Source: Meandrina meandrites (taxonomy: Eukaryota; Cnidaria; Anthozoa; Scleractinia; Meandrinidae). From it: a stretch of 64,000 bases of DNA. Below the pieces are notes generated by a model. The model saw nothing but the letters and a program-made list of their open reading frames with translations. It was not told the DNA's origin and did no database searches. The DNA is taken from NCBI GenBank assembly GCA_963693305.1, contig OY855905.1:3784701-3848700 (forward strand), in the 5' to 3' direction. Shown piece by piece: positions 37,255 through 47,705 of this stretch. The translations under genes and the position numbers were made by a program. The number at the start of each line of letters is the position of its first letter. Positions within the stretch are counted from its first letter, which is position 1.

Positions 37255-37850
37255 GTTCCGCGAGTTTTACTCTTTTGTTCCTCTAATTGCTTTAGGAACA
37301 AACTGTGAATACACCTAAAGGAACTTTTATTTAGGCCGAAATCAAAAATAGGGACAACGATGTCTGAATTCGGAACAAAGGGTTCCTTTTGTTATAAATG
37401 TGAACACGAAGTTCCTTTTTATTTAGAATAAAGGGAACACTTTGTTCCGTTTTGATCTTTTTAGGAACAAATGGACCATTTTGCATGGTTCCGATTTTGT
37501 CAAGTGTTCTTCTTTAAACAATTTGATCCTATTAACAAGTACATTAAGTTCCGGTATTCAATAAATGGAAACGATTGTTCCGCTTAAGTATTTTCTTATG
37601 AACAATTAGGAACGTGCTGTTCCTAATCGTGGCTTGTCGTTCCCAAATGTATTACGTGGTTCCTTTCCTAAGTAATTTTGTTCCTATGGAAGTTATTTTT
37701 TTTCCTGCTGAATGGGAACAATTGTTCCGTTTCATTCTGGAGCTAATAAGTTCCGCTTTAAGTTAATGAGGAACTAGAATTCCCTTTTCACTGGGTCAAC
37801 TCAATGGGAACGATGGTTCCGATTTAGTTTTGGTCAACAGGAACGCAATT
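37255..37850. repeat. Array of about 25 GGAAC/GTTCC pentamers
   Basis: Hand count gives 25 copies in both orientations between 37255 and 37850, where about one would be expected by chance, and two more at 37971-37990. Many extend to GTTCCGNTTTA or TTAGGAAC. Spacing is irregular, mostly 10-50 bp. The array ends about 180 bp before the recombinase TATA box. It resembles an iterated protein-binding region such as a replication origin or recombination site. Candidate binders are the zinc finger or Myb domain of the recombinase, or the helicase protein. Confidence 0.85.
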
Positions 37851-38031
37851 TCTGAGTTCAGTTTGTCAGTCTAACGTGCCAAAGGGCAAATTGAATTTTT
37901 AGCCTTGGCTTGCCCGCTACATGTTTAATCTCGTTAGGGCAGGTTTTAACAAGATGATACTTGTCCCTTTGTTCCTTTGTTTGTTCCTTTGTTTGGTTTA
38001 ATTGTGTAAAAAACGGGCCAGATATCGAGTG

Positions 38032-38038
38032 TATAAAT
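38032..38038 (+). promoter_or_regulatory. TATA box of the recombinase gene
   Basis: TATAAAT, 50 bp upstream of the ATG at 38082. With a start site about 30 bp downstream, the 5' UTR would be only about 15-20 nt. Confidence 0.7.
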
Positions 38039-38081
38039 ACAGTAGTCTCGTGAGAAACTTCACAGTACCAGATCTTAAAAT

Positions 38082-39842
38082 ATGAACAAAAGAGGAGTGG
38101 AAATCGACTGGTCAAAATTACCAAACGCGTCGCCTAAACCCAAAAGGCTTCACTTAGAAGAAGACGACTCGGATGGTCTTTTTCACTGCCCAGTGCAAGG
38201 CTGTAAGCGTGATGGATTTACCACACAAAGAGATTGCCGAAAACACGCCAAGAACAAACACCGTTGGTACTTTTATTTCGACGAAAAGCCAAACATTACT
38301 CAGATTGAAGCATGCCAAGAACAAAGCAACAAAACTGACAACAATGATGACAAGAGTTCACTTAAAATCAGACGAGCTCTCTCTTTTGACATGTCAAGCA
38401 GAATCGCTCAAGATTTCTTGTCCTGGCTAACCGGCAGCGGTGGTGGTTGTAAAAGCGATCGGCAAGCACATCAAATTGTCAGCAGGTGTTTGAAATTTCT
38501 TAAATTCTGTTGGGAAGAAGACGAGGATCTCACATTTGAAATCGTTGACTTTAGTCTATGTTCGCCTAGTCTTCTTTTTAAATTTGTTGACATGATGCAA
38601 GATGAGTGGAATCTCGGGCACGCAGGGCGCATAGGCTACTTGGACGCCATTGCAGAAATGGGGGATTTCAGAAAAGTTAATGGAGCTTCGGAGTCTGTAT
38701 TAAGAGGGCTGTCTTGTACAGAACTGTACTTGAAAAAAGTGCGCAAAACCATCTCCAAGATGATGCGATTACAATGGACTAGCGAATTCGATATCGACGC
38801 CTTAGAAGCCAAGGGACACTGGGCCACGCTCGAAGAGCTCTTGGAAGTCGTGGGGCGATACTTGCCGCGATACGAAAGCGTTCTGAAGTCATGCAAGGAT
38901 AATCCAGGTTCGATATCGCCATTTGATTTATCTTTTGCTACCAAATTTCTCGCCGTTTATTTGTTTATCAAGGTTAAAGGTTCGCGCCCAATGACATATC
39001 AGTATTTAACTGTTGAAATGGTGAACAAAGCTAAAAGTAATGGTGGATTTATTGATCAGAACATGTTCAAAACAGCAGGAAAATATGGCTTTGATTCTCT
39101 TTACCTGACCGAAACTAGCATGCAAGTGTTAGATGGCTACATCAATCACGTTCGCCCTCTGCTCAAGCCGAACTGTGATTGTGTTTTAGTAACGAGAAAT
39201 GGAGGACAACACAACAAGCTAGGAGAACTGATGAGTAAACTGGTCTTCGATGCAACGGGCAAGTACGTCCATCCGACACGGTATCGACAAATAGTCGAGA
39301 CCGCGAGCTGCAAGCAACTTAGTAACAGCGCGCAAAGCACAATCTCCGAGGATCAGAAACATAGCTCTGTCGTGGCAAGGGTTCACTATCAAAAACAAAG
39401 ATCCCGTGAGGTCGCTAGTAAAGCGCACAAATGTTTGGAAGAATTGCACGGTGACAGAGGAACAGAACTAGAAATGGAAGTGCGCTCAAGGCTTTCAGAC
39501 AAGTCAACCTCTTCGCCAGATCAAAATGCCGACAATAGTGACACCGACGAGGTCGAAATGATCACGAAAACTCAACCCGAGCGTCTAGAAGGCGTGCCGA
39601 GACTTAGGCGAGAAGTTGCTTTCAGGAAGACAGAGATTGGCGCAAAAAGAAAAAATGTGATGTTCACCCCCAAAGAAGACAAATTCCTTAAAGCTGGACT
39701 TAAGACACACGGCTTCGGGCACTGGGAAGCCATTCTAAGGGACCCCGAATTTCATTTTGAAAAGGGCAGGACAGCCAACTCTCTGCTAAGCCGGGCAGCA
39801 AGAAGATTTGGGCCTCGTCCTAAATCAACCCATAGAGTGTAG
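38082..39842 (+). CDS. Zinc finger / tyrosine recombinase / Myb protein of a mobile element
   Basis: One uninterrupted frame of 586 codons. A basic PKPKRL patch (18-23) may be a nuclear signal. A C2H2 finger uses C36, C41, H55 and H60. Residues about 100-270 are helical and likely form the core-binding domain. The catalytic part follows: R302 in KGSRPMTY, H397-x-x-R400 in HPTRYRQ, H427 in KHSSVV and the likely nucleophile Y436 in RVHYQKQ. The spacing of H427 to Y436 (nine residues) is that of the classical GHSS...Y box. Residues 525-577 form a Myb/SANT fold of telobox type (HGFGHWEAILRDPEF, GRTANSLLSRAARRF). It should cut and rejoin DNA by a 3'-phosphotyrosyl link to integrate or excise the element. 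All expected catalytic residues but the lysine, which I could not place, are visible. The frame is intact, so the copy may be recent. Crypton-like recombinases are the closest known relatives by inference. Confidence 0.8.
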   Translation: MNKRGVEIDWSKLPNASPKPKRLHLEEDDSDGLFHCPVQGCKRDGFTTQRDCRKHAKNKHRWYFYFDEKPNITQIEACQEQSNKTDNNDDKSSLKIRRALSFDMSSRIAQDFLSWLTGSGGGCKSDRQAHQIVSRCLKFLKFCWEEDEDLTFEIVDFSLCSPSLLFKFVDMMQDEWNLGHAGRIGYLDAIAEMGDFRKVNGASESVLRGLSCTELYLKKVRKTISKMMRLQWTSEFDIDALEAKGHWATLEELLEVVGRYLPRYESVLKSCKDNPGSISPFDLSFATKFLAVYLFIKVKGSRPMTYQYLTVEMVNKAKSNGGFIDQNMFKTAGKYGFDSLYLTETSMQVLDGYINHVRPLLKPNCDCVLVTRNGGQHNKLGELMSKLVFDATGKYVHPTRYRQIVETASCKQLSNSAQSTISEDQKHSSVVARVHYQKQRSREVASKAHKCLEELHGDRGTELEMEVRSRLSDKSTSSPDQNADNSDTDEVEMITKTQPERLEGVPRLRREVAFRKTEIGAKRKNVMFTPKEDKFLKAGLKTHGFGHWEAILRDPEFHFEKGRTANSLLSRAARRFGPRPKSTHRV

Positions 39843-40286
39843 CGTACTGGATGTAATAAATTCAACGATGTCATGATGCAATCCATTTATTCAATCAAGC
39901 TATACTTATATGGCGAACATAATGTCGAAATATTTCTTGGGTAACTAAACGTAACTAAACTTAAACCAACTATCAAGGTATCAATTAAGTTCTTCATTTC
40001 ACTGTAGGACGTAACTGTCAAATATACAAAGCCTTCCTTCTTGACTTGCGCATGCGGTAATTATATAACCAAATTTAATCTTATAATACATGTTTATCAG
40101 CTCTTTAATAATTAAGCTAGGACTTTAATTGAAATGACCTCCTTGCTAATTTGGGGTTAACATATACTACCAAGACACGAGTTTTTCAACATTCACTTAA
40201 AGTTGCCCATCTCAATGCAGATGTTCAATGTTCTCGTTGACTTGGGCGAAAGAAATTTGTTATGCGCGCCCGTTTTGGCACCCGTT
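39843..40286. other. AT-rich gap between the convergent element genes
   Basis: Contains the presumed 3' ends of both transcripts. No AATAAA was noticed immediately after the recombinase stop, although GATGTAATAAATTC at about 39851 gives an AATAAA hexamer at 39855. Confidence 0.5.
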
Positions 40287-40490
40287 CCAATAGACCTCTT
40301 TAGCTTCGTTTGTTTGTTGTCCCATTTCAGACCACGTGATGTTACCCTTGAGAATTATCTCTTTCAAATTCAAGCAAATTCATGTGGAAATGAATGAATA
40401 ATTTCCAGATAGACAAAGGAACAATTCCCCGGAGAACATCACATGATCTGAAATGGGCAATTTACATACGTAGCTAAAGAGGTCTATTGG
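40287..40490. mobile_element. 204-bp MITE that supplies the stop codon of the helicase gene
   Basis: CCAATAGACCTCTTTAGCT at 40287-40305 pairs exactly with its complement at 40472-40490. Inner arms also pair imperfectly (CCATTTCAGACCACGTGATG with CATCACATGATCTGAAATGG). The TAG stop of the minus-strand gene (40484-40486) lies inside the right terminal repeat, so the insertion has cut or replaced the original C terminus of that protein. Confidence 0.85.
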
Positions 40491-43400
40491 CCTTTGTTCT
40501 TGGTTCTCTTCTTTGGGGTACTTGTTTGGCTCGGTACTTGAGAACGGAGCTGTGAAGGGGCTGTCGATTGTGTAATGAACATCTCGTGGTCGTCTTCGTC
40601 AGATTCCTGCTCTTTCGGATATGGCAGTTGGCACCATATGCTTTGAATCGTTGCTGCTTGGTCGCGTGAACACCAGCCAAGTTCTGTGGCAACACGTCTG
40701 CGTTCCAACAGCACATGCTTCTTCAGTCCACGTACGTCCTCTCGCTGAAACCTGCCCTTTAAGGCATCCACGGCAACTCCCATGACGTAAGCGAGAGCAC
40801 GTTTGGTGTCTGGCTCCGTCGCCGCATCTTCTTTTCTTTGAAGATCTTGCAACTCTTTTTCTTTGGCCATAACCCATTCATCTTCGTAGTAGCTTTTAGC
40901 TTTTTCTTTCAGAGCTCTTTCCTCTTCGGCTTTTTTCTTAGCGAAGTATTCCTCTGTGGTCTTCTCTATGTTAGGATGGTAAGGTCCATCGACTGTCTGT
41001 AGAAGGTGTGCATCCTCTTCCTTTAGCATACCAACAGCGATCCACCGCGCTTTTGTTTCCTCCAGAAACTGGGCCATTCTTACTTCCTCCCGGTTGCGGC
41101 AATCCTCTTTTAACTGTTTGACACTCGCGCCGATTAACTCGAGTTGTCTGCGCTTCAAACTGTGTGGTGGTTCTTTTTCGCGGAGTTTGGAAATCATTTC
41201 CAGGTCTTTTTCCCATATATCTACGTAGCTGGAACTGACCTCTTCTTCGTTCACTATGTCACTTTCTTCTCTGTCACTTTCTTCTCTGTCACTTTCTTCT
41301 CTCTCGCTTTCTTCTCTCTCGCTTTCTTGACTTGTGCAGGGCTCGTCAGCAATGTCTTCGTCACTGTCTTTGTCACTTTCATCTAACGTCAGATTTCTAA
41401 TGCGAGTTTTCTCGTCCTCGCCGAATGGCTCGTCGCCGCCCACACAATGCAATCCATTGTATGCTTCTTTAAGAATGCCTGGACGCCGGCTACGGGTGAA
41501 GATGTTAGGGACTTGAAGTTAAATTTTCGTAAACGCGCTTTCATTACATCGTTGTGCTCGTCCCCAAAGTCCATGTCATTTTGGCATGTTATAAACATTG
41601 GGCAGCGGATAACTGCTGGGGTAGATTTCTTGTATTTTCGGTCGTGGGCTGTTAGGCCACCTTGGGTTAGAATTTTCCAGTCGTCTGGTTCAAGCAGGCC
41701 GACATGAGCTTCATCCATGAAAATGACTTGGGTATTTTCGTCCACAAGACTCTTATTGAATGCTTTTTGCTTGGTTATCATAGCAATGTATCTAAAAAAC
41801 GAAAACGTAAAACAACTTCAATAAACGGCGCACGTTCAGCAGAAAAATATGTCTTCAAATTCATTCTTAATTTAACACGGGTGTTTACGTGTGAAGAGCT
41901 TCCCACACCTAACAGCAATGATACGCCCTTTTCTTATCAAGACCAATTGTCCGTTTTCATTTAGCGATGCGATGTATTTATCAAGTGGACGAGACGGATG
42001 ACATATTTCAAAAAGATTTAGGTCCATTTTATCACATAGCTTTTTATCCGTCGAAGACAGCAGGCTGGCTGCCGAAAGCTTATATTTTATTTAACCAATT
42101 TTCACCAGAGAACGCCTTTCTACAATTTTCTAATGAATCCTGCTCTAGGATCTTCGATAATTTTTAAGATATAAATAAGTAATTTACAATAGAAAGAGCA
42201 CATACCTTGCAGGAATTATGCCAGTGATCGGCGTAAACAGACTGGTCTTGCCACTATTGGGTTCTCCGATAAGACAAAGCACTTTTTCCTTGTGTTGCTT
42301 TATTCCATGGTTGAGTAGGCGAAGAAAATACTCGCAGAAGTGACTGACATCGGTTGGACTCAAGCTGTTTTGAAGGATTTCTTTGAAATATTTGGCATCT
42401 GGTTCCTTAGTGTGCTTGTATTGCAGAAATGCCCTGGGACTATCTTTGCCAACTTCTTTGATAGCGTTCTGGACGAATTTGCGTTCACTGATCGAGAAAC
42501 ACCATCCCTCTGACACTTCGATTAAGTCGAAATTGATTTTAAGCCGCGTAAAAAATTCGCAGTCGGGGTCGGCGAGGAACTTTTCCACCTTGCAGAAATT
42601 ATTGACGATGATGTCCTTCAGCTGGTAGTTGTTCGCCAGGATTGACAGAAACCTTTTAGTGGAAGAAGCGTGTTCAAAGGTGAACTTCGATGCTGGGTTT
42701 CTCTTGAAAACTTCGCCTTTGTACAAAGCATAGTCAAGTTTGGACATGGCTCGCGCAATTTTATTCAACGCAACGACAACCGGGGACTTGCTTAGAGCTT
42801 TGCCGATGGGATGCTGAATTTCCGACTCTCTCGCTGTTTCTATACTAAATATGTCTAATACCAAGCCCGCTCTAATGAGTGCTGGGATCGCCCTGTTTTG
42901 TAATTCTGAAGCGAAAATGGGACTTGCAACTTGCAGGCGGAGCACACGTTCACTGCCGTGAATGGACGGAATTGGCTCTTCCAAAACCTGAGACTGTAGT
43001 TTCTTAAGGCAGTGCTGGAATGACAAATCAACTTTTCTCTGCAAGAAACTGTTGTTGTGATCCTTTACTGTGGTGCATAGAGGGGTGACGACGTTCTCTT
43101 CCTTTCCTCTTGTGCAATCTTGTAGCGACTTGGCCGTCACTTCCATTTCCGTATCCAGAAGGGCCGAGTGAACGGGTATAGTTGACACTCTCACGCCATC
43201 CCGAGATTGCAGTGCTATCCAATAGGACATAGCAGGCCAGAAAATCTTCTTCTTTCCTTGAGAAGTTCCTTCTTTTATTTCATCTTCTCCATCTTGTTCG
43301 TCATCTCCATCGTTTTCGTTCACTTTTTTCTCCACCACTGCTACAGAGGAAAAGAAAAAGACCAGTCCTTTGACTTTCAATATGGCGTTGTCGCACTCGT

Positions 43401-43851
43401 CTCGTTTCCCACAAATTTGCGACCACAGATCATCAAGTCTTCCTGTTGCTTGGGGTGCATTGAAAGTCACCTTTGCAGAGATAAGAGAACATTTTTCTTG
43501 CACGATAGGTAAGATCTTGCTTACAAGCGCACTTCGAATTTTCTGAAAGTGAAACAAATTCAGAATCATAAATCTGAGTACTCTAACAAAAAATCAGCTA
43601 CAGCCTTCTTCTGTACCGGGTGATAGTGAGGGAGGGGGAGTTGGTACTTTTCTTTGAGACATAGCAGTGCCTGGCAACGGTGCGAAATATGTGTCAATCA
43701 AGCCATTTTGATTGACATAGCGTATTGGTACTGCGCACACTCAGTTGCCCGGCACCGCCCTGTTCCCCATAAAACTAAACACGTGCACTGCCAAGTTAAA
43801 AATCAAGGAACATACCTTACTGTTTAGTTGTCTTGCAGGAGCACTTGCCAT
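40484..43851 (-). CDS. Superfamily 3 helicase of the mobile element, spliced
   Basis: Exons on minus: 43851-43816 (12 codons, starts MASAPARQ), 43542-42206 and 41791 to about 41400, joined by introns of 273 and 414 bp with GTATGT donors and TTTCAG/TTTTAG acceptors in phase. The middle exon holds about 445 residues, mostly of unknown fold with an acidic patch, and ends with Walker A GEPNSGKTSLF. The third exon starts with Walker B VIFMDEAH, then a B'-like GGLTAHDRKYKK and motif C CPMFITCQND, the set found in SF3 helicases of small DNA viruses and plasmids. SF3 proteins unwind origins as hexamers (established). After about 41460 the coding potential moves by one base (-1) into a 323-codon charged frame with ESDREESDREES repeats and long helices, ending at 40484. 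That shift may be a small intron, programmed slippage or a disabling indel. No HUH nickase motif was recognised. Its 3' end is a MITE. Confidence 0.7.
41265..41335 (-). repeat. 15-bp in-frame repeat coding for acidic SDREE units
   Basis: Four to five 15-bp units (plus strand CTGTCACTTTCTTCT and CTCTCGCTTTCTTCT) encode repeated SDREE/SEREE in the charged part of the helicase gene. Unit number is probably variable. Confidence 0.8.
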
Positions 43852-43897
43852 CTTGATGTCTACTTCTCAAATGGGAAGAGCATAACTTAGCGTGGTA

Positions 43898-43905
43898 CTT
43901 TTATA
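43898..43905 (-). promoter_or_regulatory. TATA box of the helicase gene
   Basis: TATAAAAG on the minus strand, about 47 bp upstream of the ATG at 43851. The recombinase gene has the same spacing, which supports the start codons chosen for both. Confidence 0.75.
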
Positions 43906-43919
43906 GCAATAGGGTTACA

Positions 43920-44645
43920 AGCTCATTAGAATTCGCGCACTCTTTTAAGTTCCAACATTTTTTAACGACACACTGGCACAAAAATGCTCTTGAATATCGA
44001 ATGTTACGTAAACAATTTGTTCGCTTTTCATTTTAAAGAATAGAACACTGTTTTGGTCTCCTGGGCTCAAAAAGCTTCAATGAAAAAGTTTTCCAAGCTG
44101 TTTGGAATCCGCGCAACCTTTTGAGTTTCGTCATTTTTTAATGACACACTGGCACAAAAATGCTGTTGAATATCACTGAGATGTTACGCTAAACAATTTG
44201 TTCGCTTTTCATTTTAAAGAATGGAACACTGTTTTGATCTCCTGGACTCAAATAACTTCAATGAAAAAGGCTGCCCAACTCTTTGGCTCTCTTTTGAGTT
44301 ACATTATTTTTAATGACACTCTGGTGCAAAAATGATCTTGCATATGGAATGTTACGCAAATCAATTTGTTCGCTTTTTATTTTAAAGAATGGAACACTGT
44401 TTTGGTCTCCTGGGCTTAAATAACTCCAATGAAAGGGGTAACCAAGCTGTTTGGAATTCGCGCAATCTTTTGGATTCATCATTTTTTAATGACACACTGG
44501 CGCAAAAATGCTATTGAATTAACGTCACGCAACACAATTTGTTTGCTTTTTACTTTTAAAGTTCGCTTTTCAGTTTTGTTCGCTTTTTAGTTTAAAGAAT
44601 GAATATGTTTTTCTTCCATGGATTCAAACAACTTCGATGAAAATA
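43920..44645. repeat. Four tandem units of about 175 bp upstream of the helicase gene
   Basis: The landmark CTGG in the phrase GACACACTGGCACAAAAATG recurs at 43973, 44149, 44321 and 44497, giving steps of 176, 172 and 176 bp. Each unit also has GGAATNCGCGCA, CAATTTGTTCGCTTTT, TTTAAAGAATGGAACACTGT and TCTCCTGGGCTCAAA. The units diverge by several percent and the last is shortened. They lie just beyond the helicase TATA box. The position suggests subterminal repeats or an enhancer/origin. They contain GGAAC, the pentamer of the left array, about once per unit. Confidence 0.9.
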
Positions 44646-45164
44646 TTCTTTACTAAGCCTTTTGTACTATAAAGACGCATTCTTCTATCAAAAGCAGTTC
44701 TATTTGTTTTATTAAGAAAGGTGTAAAACATTACAATGCGCAAAACCGTCCTTGTACAAAGAGAACCAGTTCAGTTGATATGTAAGTCCGTCTCCGCTAT
44801 TTCCCATGTTCCAGTATTATTCGAAATCTTTCAACAAAGGAAAAAATCCAGGTTAAGAGATTTCTCAAAAATGACTCACGAGTCTTCCCGTCATAAAAGA
44901 TTTCAAATAGGACGGAAACACAGGAGATGGCGGAAACGAACTTACAGTTCAGATGGAATAATTAAGTCTATCTCCGCCATCTCCTATGTTTCCGTCTTAT
45001 TTGAAATCTTTTATTGACTGAAAGTATTACAGTTCAACTGGACTGCAAGTGGGTTCCCCCGACAATAAAAGATTTCAAATAAGACGGAAACATAGGAGAT
45101 GGCGGAGACACACTTACAGTTCAAATGGAATAATTAAACAAACTACAACTACAACTTCTACCAT

Positions 45165-45583
<419 letters not shown>

Positions 45584-45694
45584 AGTAAGTAATAAATTGC
45601 TTTATTTGCATGACTGCCACAATTTACAGTATTGCAAAAGCATATTTAAACTAAAAGTAACAAAACTATCCTATTCTATCGTATTAAAACTTAA

Positions 45695-45952
45695 TTAAGT
45701 TACATCACTTTTACTTGATAATAACAATGCATCACGTGTATTCATACATGAAGAAATAAACTTCATCACCAGCTTATTTACATGATAATTATTAGAGTTC
45801 ATAAGAAGTTGGATGCTTTCTGAGGTTGATTTCCTTTCAAAGTCAGGTATTATTTCATTGATTCGATTTAAGAATGTCCGCCTTTGTAAAGAGTATTTGC
45901 TACAATCGAATAAGAAATGTGTTTCATTTTCTACTTTATTTGACTTGCACAA
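45695..45952 (-). pseudogene. LINE ORF2 C-terminal fragment
   Basis: The minus-strand frame has CKSNKVENETHFLFDCSKY and QRRTFLNRINEI, the cysteine/histidine pattern seen at the end of non-LTR retrotransposon ORF2 proteins. About 85 codons remain; the polymerase part is absent. It lies at the centre of the foldback structure, which may have captured it. Confidence 0.65.
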
Positions 45953-46167
45953 TGGACATAGTCTATTTTCTCTGGGTATATGGTCAGTCCAAGTTCAATC
46001 ATAAGTTTGTGATTACTTAATTTAAACTTCACCAAATTTCGTCTTTAATCAAAATTTTTAACTGTTGTAGATAATCAGATGTAGAGTATTCCTCTTTAAA
46101 AACTTTATAGAATTCTAATTTCCTTGAATGTTCCAGGCTGTGTCGCCAGAAAGATATATATGTCTCT

Positions 46168-46356
<189 letters not shown>

Positions 46357-46742
46357 AAGTTGTAGTTGTAGTTTGTTTAATTACTCCATTTGAACTGTAA
46401 GTCTATCTCCGCCATCTCCTATGTTTCCGTCTTATTTGAAATCTTTTATTGTCGGGGGGACCCACTTACAGTTCAGTTGAACTGTAATACTTCCCGTCAA
46501 TAAAAGATTTCAAATAAGACGGAAACATAGGAGATGGCGGAGATAGACTTAATTATTCCATCTGAACTGTAAGTTCGTTTCCGCCATCTCCTGTGTTTCC
46601 GTCCTATTTGAAATTTTTTTATTGACGGGAAGTATTACAGTTCAACTGAGCTGTAAGTGGGTCCCCCCGACAATAAAAGATTCCAAATAAGGCGGAAACA
46701 TAGGAGATGGCGGAGACACACTTACAGTTCAAATGGAATGAT

Positions 46743-47160
46743 CAGATCTTTTCAGTTTAAATGAAAGTATTAAATAAAATGTCTCTTGTTTCCATCAAAT
46801 CTGTAAGATCCCCCCCCCCCCCCCCCCCTTTCTAGTGATGTGTCTTAAAATAGTTTGAAGTTTTCAGTTTTATCTGCCCGCGAGACAGTGTGTATTTCTT
46901 TTTATCTGTTGCACATTTCATGGATTTGGTGAAAATCGAAGTCGACCTGCTAGGTTGTCATTAAAAGGAACAGTTAGACCTCTTTTTTGTGTTCCCTTAC
47001 TTCAGATGGCAAACCACAAACTACTGCTCCTTAAATTGATGTACAAATCAAATTTAAATTAGCAGCAGTGAAAAACGCATGTTCACCAGATGCGTTATCA
47101 GACTTAAGGGTTGAAACGAGAATAAATCGGCTAAATGCAGGGATGAAGTTCAAAGTTTGA
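46743..47160. other. Intron 2 of gene C, unmatched stretch
   Basis: No gene. Holds a run of about 18 C at 46811-46828. Confidence 0.5.
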
Positions 47161-47224
47161 AAGGGAACACAATTTTTGGGAAACGATCATCATCATCATT
47201 ATTATTATGAATATTACTAAATAT

Positions 47225-47231
47225 TATAAAA

Positions 47232-47301
<70 letters not shown>

Positions 47302-47482
47302 GTAGTATTAGTACTAGTTGTAGTAACCATGATATCATGACATATATGATATGACGATGATGATAATGATGATAATAATAACTTTTTGTGCCTTGGATAT
47401 TTTAATATTGGAATTTTAACCTTGTAAATGGCAACTTGTCTGGAATATGTTAATAAAGATTATTATTATTATTATGATTATG

Positions 47483-47526
<44 letters not shown>

Positions 47527-47629
47527 AAGTGAAACCGGTAAAAACAATATATAATTATATATCCCACAGAAAACAGGTGAATGTGAAAAGGTTAACAAAA
47601 TAGATTAGTGTGAACCAATCTGCAGCTTA

Positions 47630-47703
<74 letters not shown>
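47225..47703. repeat. (ATT)n arrays before exon 3 of gene C
   Basis: Three ATT arrays at about 47225-47300, 47458-47525 and 47630-47703. The last ends only six bases before the exon 3 acceptor and so replaces the usual pyrimidine tract (T-rich but interrupted by A). Gene D has a short TTATTATAATCATTTGTCAG there instead. This may weaken splicing of gene C. Confidence 0.85.

Positions 47704-47705
<2 letters not shown>

Larger units (their letters stand above)
37255..44645. mobile_element. Tyrosine recombinase plus SF3 helicase element (candidate new element type)
   Basis: A compact 7.4-kb unit inside intron 2 of gene C. In order: a 600-bp array of GGAAC/GTTCC pentamers, a TATA box, a single-exon zinc finger/tyrosine recombinase/Myb gene on plus, a short AT-rich gap with a MITE, a spliced SF3 helicase gene on minus, its own TATA box, and four tandem units of about 175 bp. 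Cryptons are animal DNA transposons that use a tyrosine recombinase (established), but a paired SF3 helicase is not part of the Crypton plan I know. No capsid, polymerase or reverse transcriptase is visible. The outer ends and any short direct repeat at the insertion site could not be set; the foldback structure begins just to the right. Confidence 0.7.

Noticed and set aside
40484..43851. Endogenous small DNA virus (parvo- or papilloma-like)
   Set aside because: The helicase motifs fit SF3 enzymes of such viruses, but there is no capsid gene, no visible HUH nickase, the gene is spliced with a recombinase partner, and it is part of a larger element.
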